Under the pieces are notes generated by a model. That model was not told the origin of the DNA, made no database searches, and saw nothing but the letters and a program-made list of their open reading frames with translations. Of a stretch of 26,515 bases of DNA, positions 8,254 through 16,360 are shown piece by piece. The translations under genes were made by a program, and so were the position numbers. How positions within the stretch are numbered: the stretch's first letter is position 1; every line of letters starts with the position of its first letter. The stretch is from Gemmatimonadota bacterium (GTDB lineage: Bacteria > Latescibacterota > UBA2968 > UBA8231), in the NCBI GenBank assembly GCA_009840005.1, contig VXOR01000003.1, forward strand, positions 1 to 26,515, read 5' to 3'.

Positions 8254-9012
8254 ATGACCGAAGTAGAGCGGTATCTGTTTGACCTACAGGGCTATCTGAT
8301 CGTCGATGACGTGCTGGACGCACAAGCCGTCGCCGAGTTGAATCGGCTGATTGACGCTCAAGAGATGGGCGCGGATGTCGAGCAGGCGCAAGGGCGGCTG
8401 CACACCGGCGGGTTTTTGACGTGGGGCCAGCCCTTTGTCGATTTGCTGGATCACGAGCGTATTATGCCGCTGCTCAAAGTGATCTTAGGCGACGGCTTCC
8501 GGCTCGATCACTACTATGCAATCTACTTGGAGGCCGGTGCCGAGCGGCTCGGGTTACATGGCGGCAACACACCCTATGACCCGCCGGAGTACTATCACTT
8601 TCGCAATGGACAGATGTACAATGGGCTGACGGTTGTCTCTTGGAATTTGGCCGATACCGGACCGGCGCAGGGCGGTTTTTGCTGCATTCCGGGCAGCCAC
8701 AAGGTCAACTATCCCTGTCCGCAGGAAATCCGCGAGGCTCATGTCGAGGCTGGGTGCGTAGTGGTGCCGGAAGCGAAGACTGGGTCGGTGGTGATTTTTA
8801 CCGAGGCGCTCACGCATGGTACTGCGCCGTGGCGGGCCGCGCACCAGCGGCGCTCGCTGCTGTTCAAATACAGTCCTGGGCAGCAGTCGTGGTCCAAAGG
8901 CCACATCCAGCCGCCGGATGGCGTTGCCCTGACCGAGCGGCAGGCGCTGCTTTTTGAGCCGCCGTACTTCCATGCGCGGGCCTCGCTTTTCGAAGAAGTA
9001 GAGAGGAAGTGA
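8254..9012 (+). CDS. Phytanoyl-CoA dioxygenase (PhyH) family protein with HxG instead of HxD
   Basis: A 252-residue cupin-fold protein of the Fe(II)/2-oxoglutarate family, supported by TVVSWNLADTGPAQGGFCCIPGSHK and a distal THGTAPW...HQRRSLLFKY segment. The distal iron His is H188 and the 2-oxoglutarate Arg is R199 or R200. The first iron ligands, usually HxD, read H102-G103-G104, so the carboxylate is replaced by Gly as in Fe/2OG halogenases of the SyrB2 type. A nearby Asp (D109 in TPYDPP) could still be the ligand. The ATG at 8254 has AGGAG upstream. The stop codon lies 2 bp before the next gene's ATG, so the two are probably translated together. The substrate is unknown and may be a sugar acid or a lipid-like compound. 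Confidence 0.85.
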   Translation: MTEVERYLFDLQGYLIVDDVLDAQAVAELNRLIDAQEMGADVEQAQGRLHTGGFLTWGQPFVDLLDHERIMPLLKVILGDGFRLDHYYAIYLEAGAERLGLHGGNTPYDPPEYYHFRNGQMYNGLTVVSWNLADTGPAQGGFCCIPGSHKVNYPCPQEIREAHVEAGCVVVPEAKTGSVVIFTEALTHGTAPWRAAHQRRSLLFKYSPGQQSWSKGHIQPPDGVALTERQALLFEPPYFHARASLFEEVERK

Positions 9013-9014
9013 AA

Positions 9015-10130
9015 ATGAAAATCACCGAGATTCGGACGTTTTTGGTGGGTAGGTTTTTGTTGGTGCGGGTCTATACCGATGAGGGGATCGTCGGCAATGG
9101 AGAGGCTGGGTTGTGGGCGCATCACGGAGTGGTGAAAGAGGCGCTGGGGGAGTTGAGCGATTACTACGTGGGCAAGGATCCGCTGCACATGGAGCATCAC
9201 TATCAGGTGGTGTCGCGGTCGGCGCACTTCATGGGTGCGGCGATGAGCGCGGCGATGAGCGCGATAGACATTGCGCTGTGGGACATATTCGGCAAGGCGG
9301 TGGGTTTGCCCGTGTACCAGTTGTTGGGCGGCAAGTGCCGCGACAAAGTGAAAGTGTACGAGAACGTCGGCGGGCAGACGCCCGAGGAGGTGCGGGAGAG
9401 TGCGCAGGCGCGGGTGGAGCAGGGATTTACGTCGTTTCGGATGGGGCCGTTTGTCAGCGGGTTTGAGCAGCGCACCAGCACGGCCAACATCTCGACGGCT
9501 GTGGAATTAGTAGCCGCAGCGCGGGAGGCGCTTGGGGACGAGATGGATTTGGGGCTGGAGATCCACCGGAACTTGCGGTCGGAGGAGGCGATTGCGCTGG
9601 CCACGGAGTTGACGCCTTTTAAGATACTGTACTACGAGGACCCGCTGCCGCCGCAGAGCTTTGAGGCCCTCGAGTACGTCGCCCGGCACATCGACATCCC
9701 AATCGCCACGGGCGAGCGGTGCTACAACCCCTTCCAGTTTAAGGATTTGATCGATCGCCAGATCGTCAGCTTTATTCGGCCGGACCTATCCTTGGCGGGC
9801 GGATTCACGCAGGTAAAGAAAATTGCCGCGCTGGCGGAGATGGCTTTCGTCGGGGTGTTCCCGCATCTGATGGGCAGTCCGGTCAACAATGCGGCTTTTG
9901 CACAACTGGCCGCGGCCATTCCCAACTACACGCACACCGAGCACAACGCCCTCAACGGGCCGATGACCGAGATCGTCGATGAGCAGCTACAAGTCGAGGG
10001 CGGCTATCGGCTGTTGACAGATCGGCCGGGGATTGGGGTTGAAATAGTCGAGGACGCGCTGGCGAAATACCCGTATGAGCGCTGGGCGATTAGGGGCAGT
10101 TTCCACGCCGATGGCTCGGTAGCGCACTAA
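9015..10130 (+). CDS. Enolase-superfamily dehydratase, D-galactonate-dehydratase-like (MR/MLE family)
   Basis: A 371-residue cytosolic TIM-barrel enzyme with an N-terminal capping domain. Metal ligands appear as E182 (GLEIHRN), E208 (YYEDPL) and E234 (ATGERC). H184 and H284 (GVFPHLMGSP) sit where E. coli DgoD is known to use H185 and H285, one residue offset throughout. Position 182 is Glu, whereas DgoD has Asp. The expected reaction is Mg-dependent dehydration of an aldonic acid to a 2-keto-3-deoxy acid. ATG 9015 is preferred over GTG 9009 because GAGG is correctly spaced from it. The downstream aldolase-family gene fits the next step. The exact sugar acid cannot be read from sequence. Confidence 0.85.
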   Translation: MKITEIRTFLVGRFLLVRVYTDEGIVGNGEAGLWAHHGVVKEALGELSDYYVGKDPLHMEHHYQVVSRSAHFMGAAMSAAMSAIDIALWDIFGKAVGLPVYQLLGGKCRDKVKVYENVGGQTPEEVRESAQARVEQGFTSFRMGPFVSGFEQRTSTANISTAVELVAAAREALGDEMDLGLEIHRNLRSEEAIALATELTPFKILYYEDPLPPQSFEALEYVARHIDIPIATGERCYNPFQFKDLIDRQIVSFIRPDLSLAGGFTQVKKIAALAEMAFVGVFPHLMGSPVNNAAFAQLAAAIPNYTHTEHNALNGPMTEIVDEQLQVEGGYRLLTDRPGIGVEIVEDALAKYPYERWAIRGSFHADGSVAH

Positions 10131-10137
10131 TCACTGA

Positions 10138-10271
10138 TGTTACGCATAGGCCCCTAGATATGGGATGCTTCGCTTCGCTCAGCATGACAAAGAAGGGAAG
10201 CGTCAGCCTCTGTCATGCTGAGCGGAGCGGAGCGGAGTCGAAGCATCTTAAACCCGGGCCTGTGCGTAACA
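10138..10271. repeat. Palindromic extragenic element (MITE/REP-like)
   Basis: The left arm at 10138-10189 begins TGTTACGCATAGGCCC and ends CTCAGCATGACA. The right arm at 10211-10271 is its imperfect inverse (TGTCATGCTGAGCGGAGCGG ... GGGCCTGTGCGTAACA), leaving a loop of about 21 bases. The core with TCATGCTGAGCG and GAAGCATC is a motif I associate with dispersed repeats in environmental bacterial genomes. TAATCACT occurs on both sides (10128-10135 and 10278-10285), a possible target duplication. The left copy includes the stop codon of the dehydratase gene. It may attenuate transcription between dehydratase and aldolase. Confidence 0.8.
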
Positions 10272-10302
10272 CCACTTAATCACTACGACGCGGGAGAACG
10301 CG

Positions 10303-11214
10303 ATGATCGACCATGCCTTGCGGGATCAGCTAAAGGACGTCCACGCCTATGCACTGACCATTTATCAGCGCGATGATCTCTACGCACTCGATTTAGATGG
10401 GTTTGTGCGCAATATAGTGTGGGCTGCTGACCGGGGGGTGCGGGTTTTTGTGGTGGCCGGTGGGACCGGTGAAAACGATGCGTTGGCTCCGTCTGAGCGC
10501 TTAGCACTGGCCGAGCGGGCGCTGACGACGGTGGGCGAGCGGGCGCTGGTGGTGCCGACCTTGCCCGGCAACTTGGGCGAGGCTGCGGACTTGGCACCGC
10601 GCTATGAGGCGTTGGGATTGCGCGTGGCGCTGGCGATGGCACCCTACACGCGCCACCAAGCGCCCGAAGATCCCGAAGGGGTGTATCAATACTACGAGGC
10701 GCTGGGGACGCGGTCGGGGCTGGCGTTGATGCCCTACAATACGCAGGGCTGGTCGGCTGAACTTTTTGAACGGCTGGCGGCGGTGCCGCAGATCGCCGCG
10801 ATCAAGGATCCCTGCGTTGAGCCGCATCACCTCTTCCGCGCCATCAAGCGGCTCGGCGACCGCTTTGTCTGGATCGGCAACAAGCGCCACGATCCGGGCG
10901 TGTTGCACTTCCGCTTTCAGGCTGGGATTGAGGGTTTTACCGCTGGTTTTGTCAACTTCGCACCGCAGCTAGAGCTGGCGCTTTTCGCTGCCGCGCAACA
11001 GCAGAATTGGCCGCAGATGATCGAGTTGCAGGAGCAGTTGGCCCCCTTGGAACGGTTGCGCTCGCGCTTTGACGACGCCGGTATGCTCAAGACGACGATG
11101 GAGCTGATGGGGTTGGCTGGGGGTGCGGTGCGTCCGCCTAGAATCAATGTGCCGCCGGCGGGGCGCGAGGCCATCGAAAGGGAGTTGCAGCGCTTAGGGA
11201 TCTTGGGCGCATAA
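10303..11214 (+). CDS. DHDPS/N-acetylneuraminate lyase-family aldolase or dehydratase
   Basis: A 303-residue class I aldolase-family TIM barrel. The Schiff-base lysine is K168 in IAAIKDP. The partner Tyr is Y145 in LALMPYNT. The carboxylate-binding loop is VVAGGTGENDAL near residues 50-60. Family length is 290-310, so it is complete. The ATG at 10303 has GGGAG about 8 bases upstream. Members include KDG/KDGal aldolase, 5-keto-4-deoxyglucarate dehydratase (KdgD) and DHDPS. The AGGTGEN loop and the adjacent aldonate dehydratase favour cleavage of a 2-keto-3-deoxy sugar acid to pyruvate and an aldehyde, or a KdgD-type reaction. Palindromic repeats on both sides may give it its own transcript ends. 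Confidence 0.85.
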   Translation: MIDHALRDQLKDVHAYALTIYQRDDLYALDLDGFVRNIVWAADRGVRVFVVAGGTGENDALAPSERLALAERALTTVGERALVVPTLPGNLGEAADLAPRYEALGLRVALAMAPYTRHQAPEDPEGVYQYYEALGTRSGLALMPYNTQGWSAELFERLAAVPQIAAIKDPCVEPHHLFRAIKRLGDRFVWIGNKRHDPGVLHFRFQAGIEGFTAGFVNFAPQLELALFAAAQQQNWPQMIELQEQLAPLERLRSRFDDAGMLKTTMELMGLAGGAVRPPRINVPPAGREAIERELQRLGILGA

Positions 11215-11216
11215 CA

Positions 11217-11269
11217 TCTGCGTTCATCTGCGGATAGTAATCACAAGAGAATCCGCAGATGGCCGCAGA
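11217..11269. repeat. Short palindromic extragenic repeat (hairpin)
   Basis: The left arm at 11217-11235 (TCTGCGTTCATCTGCGGAT) and the right arm at 11251-11269 (ATCCGCAGATGGCCGCAGA) pair over 19 bases with two mismatches around a 15-base loop. It begins three bases after the aldolase stop. It could act as a transcript-stabilising hairpin or be a small dispersed repeat. There is no T-run, so it is not a canonical terminator. The rest of the 11215-11351 spacer shows nothing clear. Confidence 0.75.
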
Positions 11270-11351
11270 ATAGTATGGACAAGACGATCTACCCATCGAA
11301 TCGTTCAAGTCATTTAGGACTGCTATATGAGCGGTCATTCGCTAGGTTCTG

Positions 11352-13226
11352 ATGGACGATGCCGCCGTGCGCAAGCAAATGTTGCCCTTGTTTCCCATCA
11401 CCTTGTTGGGAGTGGCTGTCGATCTGTGGCTGCGGCCGACGCTCGATTTACGCCTGACGCAGTGGGCTTGGTGGGGGCTATCGGTGGCGTTTTCGCTGGT
11501 GCTGTGGCAGGGGCTTTTCGCGCTCAGCAGCCGGTTGCGCCCGCGCTGGCAAGTTGCGTTTGTCTTCGTCGTCGGCTTGGTAACTTCTGCGCTGGCCCTG
11601 CTATGGCTTGGCTTCCACGAGATATTCTACTGCTGGCCGACGGCCTACGCGCTCGTGCATTCGGCGGGCCATCCACGTGAGGCTTGGGGGTATATCCTCA
11701 ATGAGGCCGATTGGGGGGACGCGGTCGTCTGGGTGGCCATTGTGGCCGTTATCGTGGGCTGGTGGTGCTACAAGCTGCGTCCGAGTCGTCGGTTAGACTT
11801 CGGCGAACTCAGTCGAGTCGCGCACGGCAGAGTTTTGGCCGCGCTGTGCTTGGCCGGGGTGGTGGCTTTTGGCGCTGTGCATCGCCACGCGAGTATCATG
11901 GTGCCGGATGCGGCGGCCGCGAAATTAGCTGTTGACCTTGCCGTCCACTCGCTCGTCGGCGGGGTACACGGGCGCTTGTTGCAGGCGAGCCGTCCGGCTG
12001 CTGCTGCTATCTACAGCGGCTCACCCGTAGATGCGAGTGCGCCCAACCTCATCGTGGTGCTTGGGGAAAGCGTCGCGCTCAGTCGCATGGATCTCTACGG
12101 GTACGAGCGGCAAACTACGCCCCGGCTGGCGGCATTGCGCAAGGCACGACCAGCGGATTGGGTGCAGATGGAAAAGGCCGTGTCCAATGCCACGGCGACC
12201 AAGGTGGCACTGCCAGCCATGCTGACTGGGCTTTTTCCGTCGCGCACGCCCGTAGAGCAGCATACCTTCCCGCTGCTGTGGCACTACGCCCACGCCGCTG
12301 GCTACCAGACCGCGCTGATCTCGGCGCAGAGTTATGCTTGGAACAATCTCGAAGGCTTTTTCGTCGATGATGCGCTGGACCACGTGTTTACGCTCGAGCA
12401 CTCGGACGCCGAGATCGTCAACTCCGAAGGCATGGACGACCGCCGGATGATGGCGGAGACCCTCGCCACCATCGACCGCTTTGCTGCGCGCGGCCCGTTT
12501 GTGGTGGCCCTGCAATTCAATTGCACGCATTATCCGGGGTACTCGCCGCCGGATTGGCAGCCGTGGCCGGACGCGAGCTACGATAATGCAGTGGCCTATA
12601 TGGATCACCTGCTTGGACGGCTGTTCGACCACCTCGCCGCACAGGGCTTGGCGGCGAATACGATTGTGCTCTTTGTGGCCGACCACGGCGAAGACCTCGA
12701 CGGCGTTCACAGACTCCATCGCACGGATTCGTATTACCAGACGGCGATTGCCGTCCCGTTTTTTGCCGTCGTGCCCGAGCGGCACCGGCAGCGGTTGGGA
12801 GCCGACTTCGATCAGTGGCGAGAGAACGCGCAGATGCGCGTCGCGCTGACGGACTTGGTGCCGACTGCGCTGGACTTGCTCGGGCTGTCCGCGGATTCCA
12901 CGGTCGCTGCGTGGCAGGAGCGACTGGATGGTCGCTCGCTTCTGCGTCCACTAGATCCCGACCGTCTGATCGTGGTGGTCAACACGGACGAACATGTGCA
13001 GTGGTCGCGCAAAGGCTATGCGGTCATGGCCGACGATTGGAAGTACATCAACTACAGTTGGCGCGGCTCCATGCTGTTCGATTTGGCGACTGATGCGCTG
13101 GAACAGCGCGATTTGTTGGCAGGGGGCGAGTCTGCGCTGAGCCGAGCTGGGCAGCGGCATCTGCGCCGCGTGCGCGCTTTGGTCGCGGAAACGCCGGTGC
13201 TAGCCGACATCCACGTGGAGTATTGA
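11352..13226 (+). CDS. Membrane phosphoethanolamine-transferase/LTA-synthase-like enzyme (alkaline phosphatase superfamily)
   Basis: A 624-residue protein with about five N-terminal membrane helices (residues 1-190) and a C-terminal periplasmic catalytic domain. The motif VVLGESVALSRMDLYGYERQ matches EptA-type enzymes (metal ligand E239). SNATATKVALPAM aligns with their SCGTATAVSLPCM motif and gives T281 as the likely nucleophile. ADHGED supplies D444 and H445. No formylglycine C-x-P-x-R motif is present, so it is not an arylsulfatase. The enzyme would transfer a phospho-headgroup from a phospholipid to an outer glycolipid or glycan. The ATG at 11352 has no strong ribosome site. The next gene starts 3 bp after the stop, so the two are co-translated. 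Confidence 0.85.
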   Translation: MDDAAVRKQMLPLFPITLLGVAVDLWLRPTLDLRLTQWAWWGLSVAFSLVLWQGLFALSSRLRPRWQVAFVFVVGLVTSALALLWLGFHEIFYCWPTAYALVHSAGHPREAWGYILNEADWGDAVVWVAIVAVIVGWWCYKLRPSRRLDFGELSRVAHGRVLAALCLAGVVAFGAVHRHASIMVPDAAAAKLAVDLAVHSLVGGVHGRLLQASRPAAAAIYSGSPVDASAPNLIVVLGESVALSRMDLYGYERQTTPRLAALRKARPADWVQMEKAVSNATATKVALPAMLTGLFPSRTPVEQHTFPLLWHYAHAAGYQTALISAQSYAWNNLEGFFVDDALDHVFTLEHSDAEIVNSEGMDDRRMMAETLATIDRFAARGPFVVALQFNCTHYPGYSPPDWQPWPDASYDNAVAYMDHLLGRLFDHLAAQGLAANTIVLFVADHGEDLDGVHRLHRTDSYYQTAIAVPFFAVVPERHRQRLGADFDQWRENAQMRVALTDLVPTALDLLGLSADSTVAAWQERLDGRSLLRPLDPDRLIVVVNTDEHVQWSRKGYAVMADDWKYINYSWRGSMLFDLATDALEQRDLLAGGESALSRAGQRHLRRVRALVAETPVLADIHVEY

Positions 13227-13229
13227 AGT

Positions 13230-15374
13230 TTGCGGCGCTTCATTCCCGCTGCATTTGCCGACCACCTAGAATCCCGCCCTGGGACACTGAAATTAGCGGG
13301 GCGCACGGGCATCACTTGGCGCGGCTTTTGGACCGGGGTCTTTCTGAGCTTCTTTTTGGCCATTGGTGCGCCGTATGCCAATACGGCTATGCACGCGACC
13401 TTCATGGCGTGGGATTTTAATACCCCGGGCGCGATTTTTCTGTTTTTGGTTCTCATCGGCCTACTGAACGTCCTTTTCAAGGTGGCGGCGCGGAATGGGG
13501 TTTGGGCACTGGGGATAGCTGTGGTGGCGCTGGTCGCCTATCTGGCGTACTACCTGCCGCAAGAGCAGTTCGACGTGCTCGATCCGGGCTGGTGGTTGGC
13601 TTCCTTTTTGGTGGTCTCGGCTCTGCTCAACCTCGGCGCAGTCCTGCGCGGCGGTTCGCTGGTGCTCAACCGCGCCGATCTGGTACTAGTGTACGTCATG
13701 CTGTTGATGGTCTCGGCCCTATGTACTATGGGCATGAGCCAGCAGCTACTGCCAATCATCGCCGCGTTTTTCTACTATGCCACACCGCAGAACCAATGGG
13801 AGGAAAAGCTGCGGTCTCTCTTTCCCGAGTACGCCATTTTGGTCGATGACGGCGAGGACAACCGCGCCTTTTTCGAGGGAGGCGAGATTCCCTACGGGGC
13901 TTGGGTTGAGCCGCTTGTGTGGTGGGCGGTGTTTCTCAGTGCGCTCTACGTGGTGATGGTCTCGCTGGCGGTGATTTTGCGGCGGCAGTGGATGGACCGC
14001 GAGCGGCTGGCCTACCCGATTACTCAGGTCGGGCGGGCGATGGTGCAGGGGGAGGGCAAGGGGTTGCTCAACCGCTTTTTCACCAGCCGGGCAATGTGGT
14101 ATGGCTGCGCCATCCCTCTATTTTTTGGGTCGCTCAAGGCGCTGCACCACTACGAGCCGGCGCTACCGGCCTTTAATTTGAGCTGGAACGCACCCTATGT
14201 GGGTAGCCAAGTGCTACAACTACGGGTCATCTTCGCGCTCATTGGCTTTTCCTATTTGATCAACACCAGCATCTCGGCCGGGCTGTGGGTGTTCCAACTG
14301 ATTGCTAAGGCCGAGTCCGAGGCCCTAATCCTCATGGGGGTCATCTCGAAGCAGAAGTTCGTCTATGGGATTGCTGGGCAGCCCTATCTGGCGTATCAAG
14401 GCGGTGGGGCGCTGATTGCGATGGTGTTGGTCGGATTATGGGTGGGACGGGAGCACATTGGTGGGGTGTTCCGCAAGGCATTTGGGGGCGGGCGCGATGT
14501 GGATGACGGCGACGAAATTACCACCTATCGCAGTGCGGTCTGCGGCCTGCTAATCGGCTTTGGGGTCATGGTGGGATGGCTGTGGTTGATGGGAGTGCAT
14601 TTGTGGGTGGCGGCGGTGTTTATAGGATTAGCGCTGTTGATTTTTATCGGGATCAGTCGGGTGGTGGCCGAGGCTGGGTTGGCGGCGGTGCGCTCGCCGA
14701 TGATCGCGCCGGATTTGATGATCCAAGGGCTGGGGGCCAATCTGGTCGGCACCAGCGGGGTATTCAATTTGTCGTTGGCCTATATCTGGTGCGCCGATAT
14801 CCGCATCTTCGTCATGGCGTTGCTGGTCAATGGGCTGAAGCTGATCGAGGACTTGGACCGCCGGAGTCGTCGGCTGGTGTTGTGGGGAGTGTATCTGGCG
14901 ATCTTGATCGGCGCGGTCGGCTCGTGCTGGATGGTGTTGCAAATGGCCTACCGCCACGGCGGGATCAACTTGGTGGGATGGCTGTTCAAGGGTGGACCTT
15001 CGACTGTGTACAACTACGCGGTGCGCGGGCTGGAACCGGCCGACGTCGCTTGGGATGGGTTGGGTTTTTTTGCTGGCGGTGGTGCTGTGATGCTCTTGCT
15101 GATGTGGGCGCGGCAGCACCTGCTTTGGTGGCCTTTGCACCCGCTAGGTTTTGCGGTGGCGGCCAATCACTTAATGGACAAGATATGGTTCAGCGTCTTC
15201 ATTGCTTGGGCGATCAAGCTATTCGTGTTGCGCTTTGGCGGACCCGCGATCTATGCGATGAGCGTGCGCTTCTTTCTAGGGCTGATTATGGGCGAGACGC
15301 TGTGCAACGGCCTGTGGGTTGTCATCGATTACTTCACCGGCAAGACTGGCAATATAGTGTTTATCATCGGTTAA
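13230..15374 (+). CDS. Large polytopic membrane protein (DUF6785/DUF6784-like, OPT-like)
   Basis: A 714-residue protein with more than ten hydrophobic segments, for example WTGVFLSFFLAIGAPYANTA, IFLFLVLIGLLNVLF and LLMWARQHLLWWPLHPLG. It matches the layout of the DUF6785 N-terminal and DUF6784 C-terminal proteins seen in Planctomycetota and related genomes, which resemble oligopeptide transporters. The start appears to be TTG 13230, with GGAG in the upstream stop region. Later ATGs would remove the first membrane helix. It is co-directional and almost contiguous with the EptA-like gene before it and the nucleotidyltransferase 36 bp after it. Transport is inferred, and the substrate is unknown. 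Confidence 0.75.
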   Translation: MRRFIPAAFADHLESRPGTLKLAGRTGITWRGFWTGVFLSFFLAIGAPYANTAMHATFMAWDFNTPGAIFLFLVLIGLLNVLFKVAARNGVWALGIAVVALVAYLAYYLPQEQFDVLDPGWWLASFLVVSALLNLGAVLRGGSLVLNRADLVLVYVMLLMVSALCTMGMSQQLLPIIAAFFYYATPQNQWEEKLRSLFPEYAILVDDGEDNRAFFEGGEIPYGAWVEPLVWWAVFLSALYVVMVSLAVILRRQWMDRERLAYPITQVGRAMVQGEGKGLLNRFFTSRAMWYGCAIPLFFGSLKALHHYEPALPAFNLSWNAPYVGSQVLQLRVIFALIGFSYLINTSISAGLWVFQLIAKAESEALILMGVISKQKFVYGIAGQPYLAYQGGGALIAMVLVGLWVGREHIGGVFRKAFGGGRDVDDGDEITTYRSAVCGLLIGFGVMVGWLWLMGVHLWVAAVFIGLALLIFIGISRVVAEAGLAAVRSPMIAPDLMIQGLGANLVGTSGVFNLSLAYIWCADIRIFVMALLVNGLKLIEDLDRRSRRLVLWGVYLAILIGAVGSCWMVLQMAYRHGGINLVGWLFKGGPSTVYNYAVRGLEPADVAWDGLGFFAGGGAVMLLLMWARQHLLWWPLHPLGFAVAANHLMDKIWFSVFIAWAIKLFVLRFGGPAIYAMSVRFFLGLIMGETLCNGLWVVIDYFTGKTGNIVFIIG

Positions 15375-15410
15375 TTGGGCGTGCCTTGTGCGCCCTTGAG
15401 GAGAGATATT

Positions 15411-16136
15411 GTGATTGACCAAGCGCTTATTTTGGCCGCTGGGCACGGCTCGCGTTTGCGCGACTACGTCCCGGTAACGCACAAAGCTCTAGTGCAAATA
15501 GCAGGCGAGCCGCTGTTGGTGCGCACCTGCCGGATGCTGGAGCGAAGCGGCCTGCGGGAAATTATCGTGGTTACGGGCCATTGCGGCGCGGATGTGTGTG
15601 CGGCTCTGAACGGGGCGAGTGGTCTGGGGATCGGGTTGCGGTTTGTCGAGAATGCGCGATGGAAGCTATCCAATGGGATTTCGGTGTTGGCGGCGACCGG
15701 GATGCTCTCGGAGAAATTCCTGCTCCTGATGGCCGATCATCTCTTCGACCCGGAGATGATTGCCGCGATGCGCGGCGTCAGCTTGGGTCCTGGAGAGGTG
15801 GTGTTAGCGGTGGACCGCAAACTGGACGCGATCTACGACATGGACGATGCGACGAAGGTGCGGTTGGAAGGGGAGCACATTGCGACGATTGGCAAGGAGC
15901 TGACGGATTTCAACGCCGTGGATACTGGGCTGTTTGCTTGCAGCGACGCGTTGGTGGCGCACCTTAGCGAGGTGGAAGCGCGCCGGGGCGATTGCAGCTT
16001 GACTGATGGGATGCGGATGCTGATCGAGCGGAATCGGTTGCGTGCGTTGGATATTGGTGCGGCTTGGTGGCAGGACGTGGATACGCCTGGGGCGTTGGCG
16101 CACGGGATACAACTGCTGCGGGAACACGGGGGCTAG
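15411..16136 (+). CDS. Sugar/inositol-phosphate nucleotidyltransferase
   Basis: A 241-residue NTP_transferase-fold enzyme. The start is GTG 15411, preceded by GAGGAGAG. The frame extends to 15375 without a ribosome site. Motifs are LILAAGHGSRLRDY (residues 6-19, nucleotide loop), K25 in THKALV, FLLLMADHLFDP (metal Asp), KLSNGISVLAA, TDFNAVDTGLF and WWQDVDTP. The last four together resemble the cytidylyltransferase domain of L-myo-inositol-1-phosphate cytidylyltransferase (IPCT). The CDP-alcohol phosphotransferase domain often fused to IPCT is absent. The product would be an NDP- or CDP-activated polyol or sugar. Its place after an EptA-like transferase suggests headgroup or surface-glycan synthesis. 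The final four bases overlap the convergent gene. Confidence 0.8.
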   Translation: MIDQALILAAGHGSRLRDYVPVTHKALVQIAGEPLLVRTCRMLERSGLREIIVVTGHCGADVCAALNGASGLGIGLRFVENARWKLSNGISVLAATGMLSEKFLLLMADHLFDPEMIAAMRGVSLGPGEVVLAVDRKLDAIYDMDDATKVRLEGEHIATIGKELTDFNAVDTGLFACSDALVAHLSEVEARRGDCSLTDGMRMLIERNRLRALDIGAAWWQDVDTPGALAHGIQLLREHGG

Positions 16137-16360
16137 GGCAGCTCTTCCTTGCTCTGTTTGCGTTTGTTTTTGCGGCGGTACAGCACGTAAAAGGGGTACG
16201 AGGCCACGAGTGCGGCGGCGAGGACCACGGCGGCGACCCAGCCGAACATGCTGCCGATTGCGCCGATGATGATGATGGGGCCGATGTAGGCGTGGGCGGC
16301 GCTGCTGCACAGGAGCAGGAGCGCGCAAACGAGGCTAATTTTCGAGAAATGACAGAGCAT
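16133..16360 (-). CDS. Small exported membrane protein
   Basis: A 75-residue protein with a signal peptide (KISLVCALLLLCSSAAHA), one or two glycine-rich hydrophobic segments (YIGPIIIIGAIGSMFGWVAA, VVLAAALVASYPFYVLY) and a strongly basic tail (RRKNKRKQ). The positive tail predicts a cytoplasmic C-terminus. It overlaps the end of the ASST-like gene by 26 bp on the same strand, so the two are probably translated together, and it may be an anchor or partner for that protein. The stop overlaps the convergent nucleotidyltransferase stop by 3 bp. I do not recognise a named family. Confidence 0.7.
   Translation of the reverse strand: MLCHFSKISLVCALLLLCSSAAHAYIGPIIIIGAIGSMFGWVAAVVLAAALVASYPFYVLYRRKNKRKQSKEELP

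Noticed and set aside
10138..11269. CRISPR-like or riboswitch structure in the palindromic spacers
   Set aside because: Each is a single inverted repeat with no regularly spaced direct repeats, and neither resembles a known riboswitch fold.
11352..13226. Arylsulfatase needing formylglycine
   Set aside because: No C-x-P-x-R or S-x-P-x-R motif is present. The nucleophile context SNATATKVALPAM fits phosphoethanolamine transferases.
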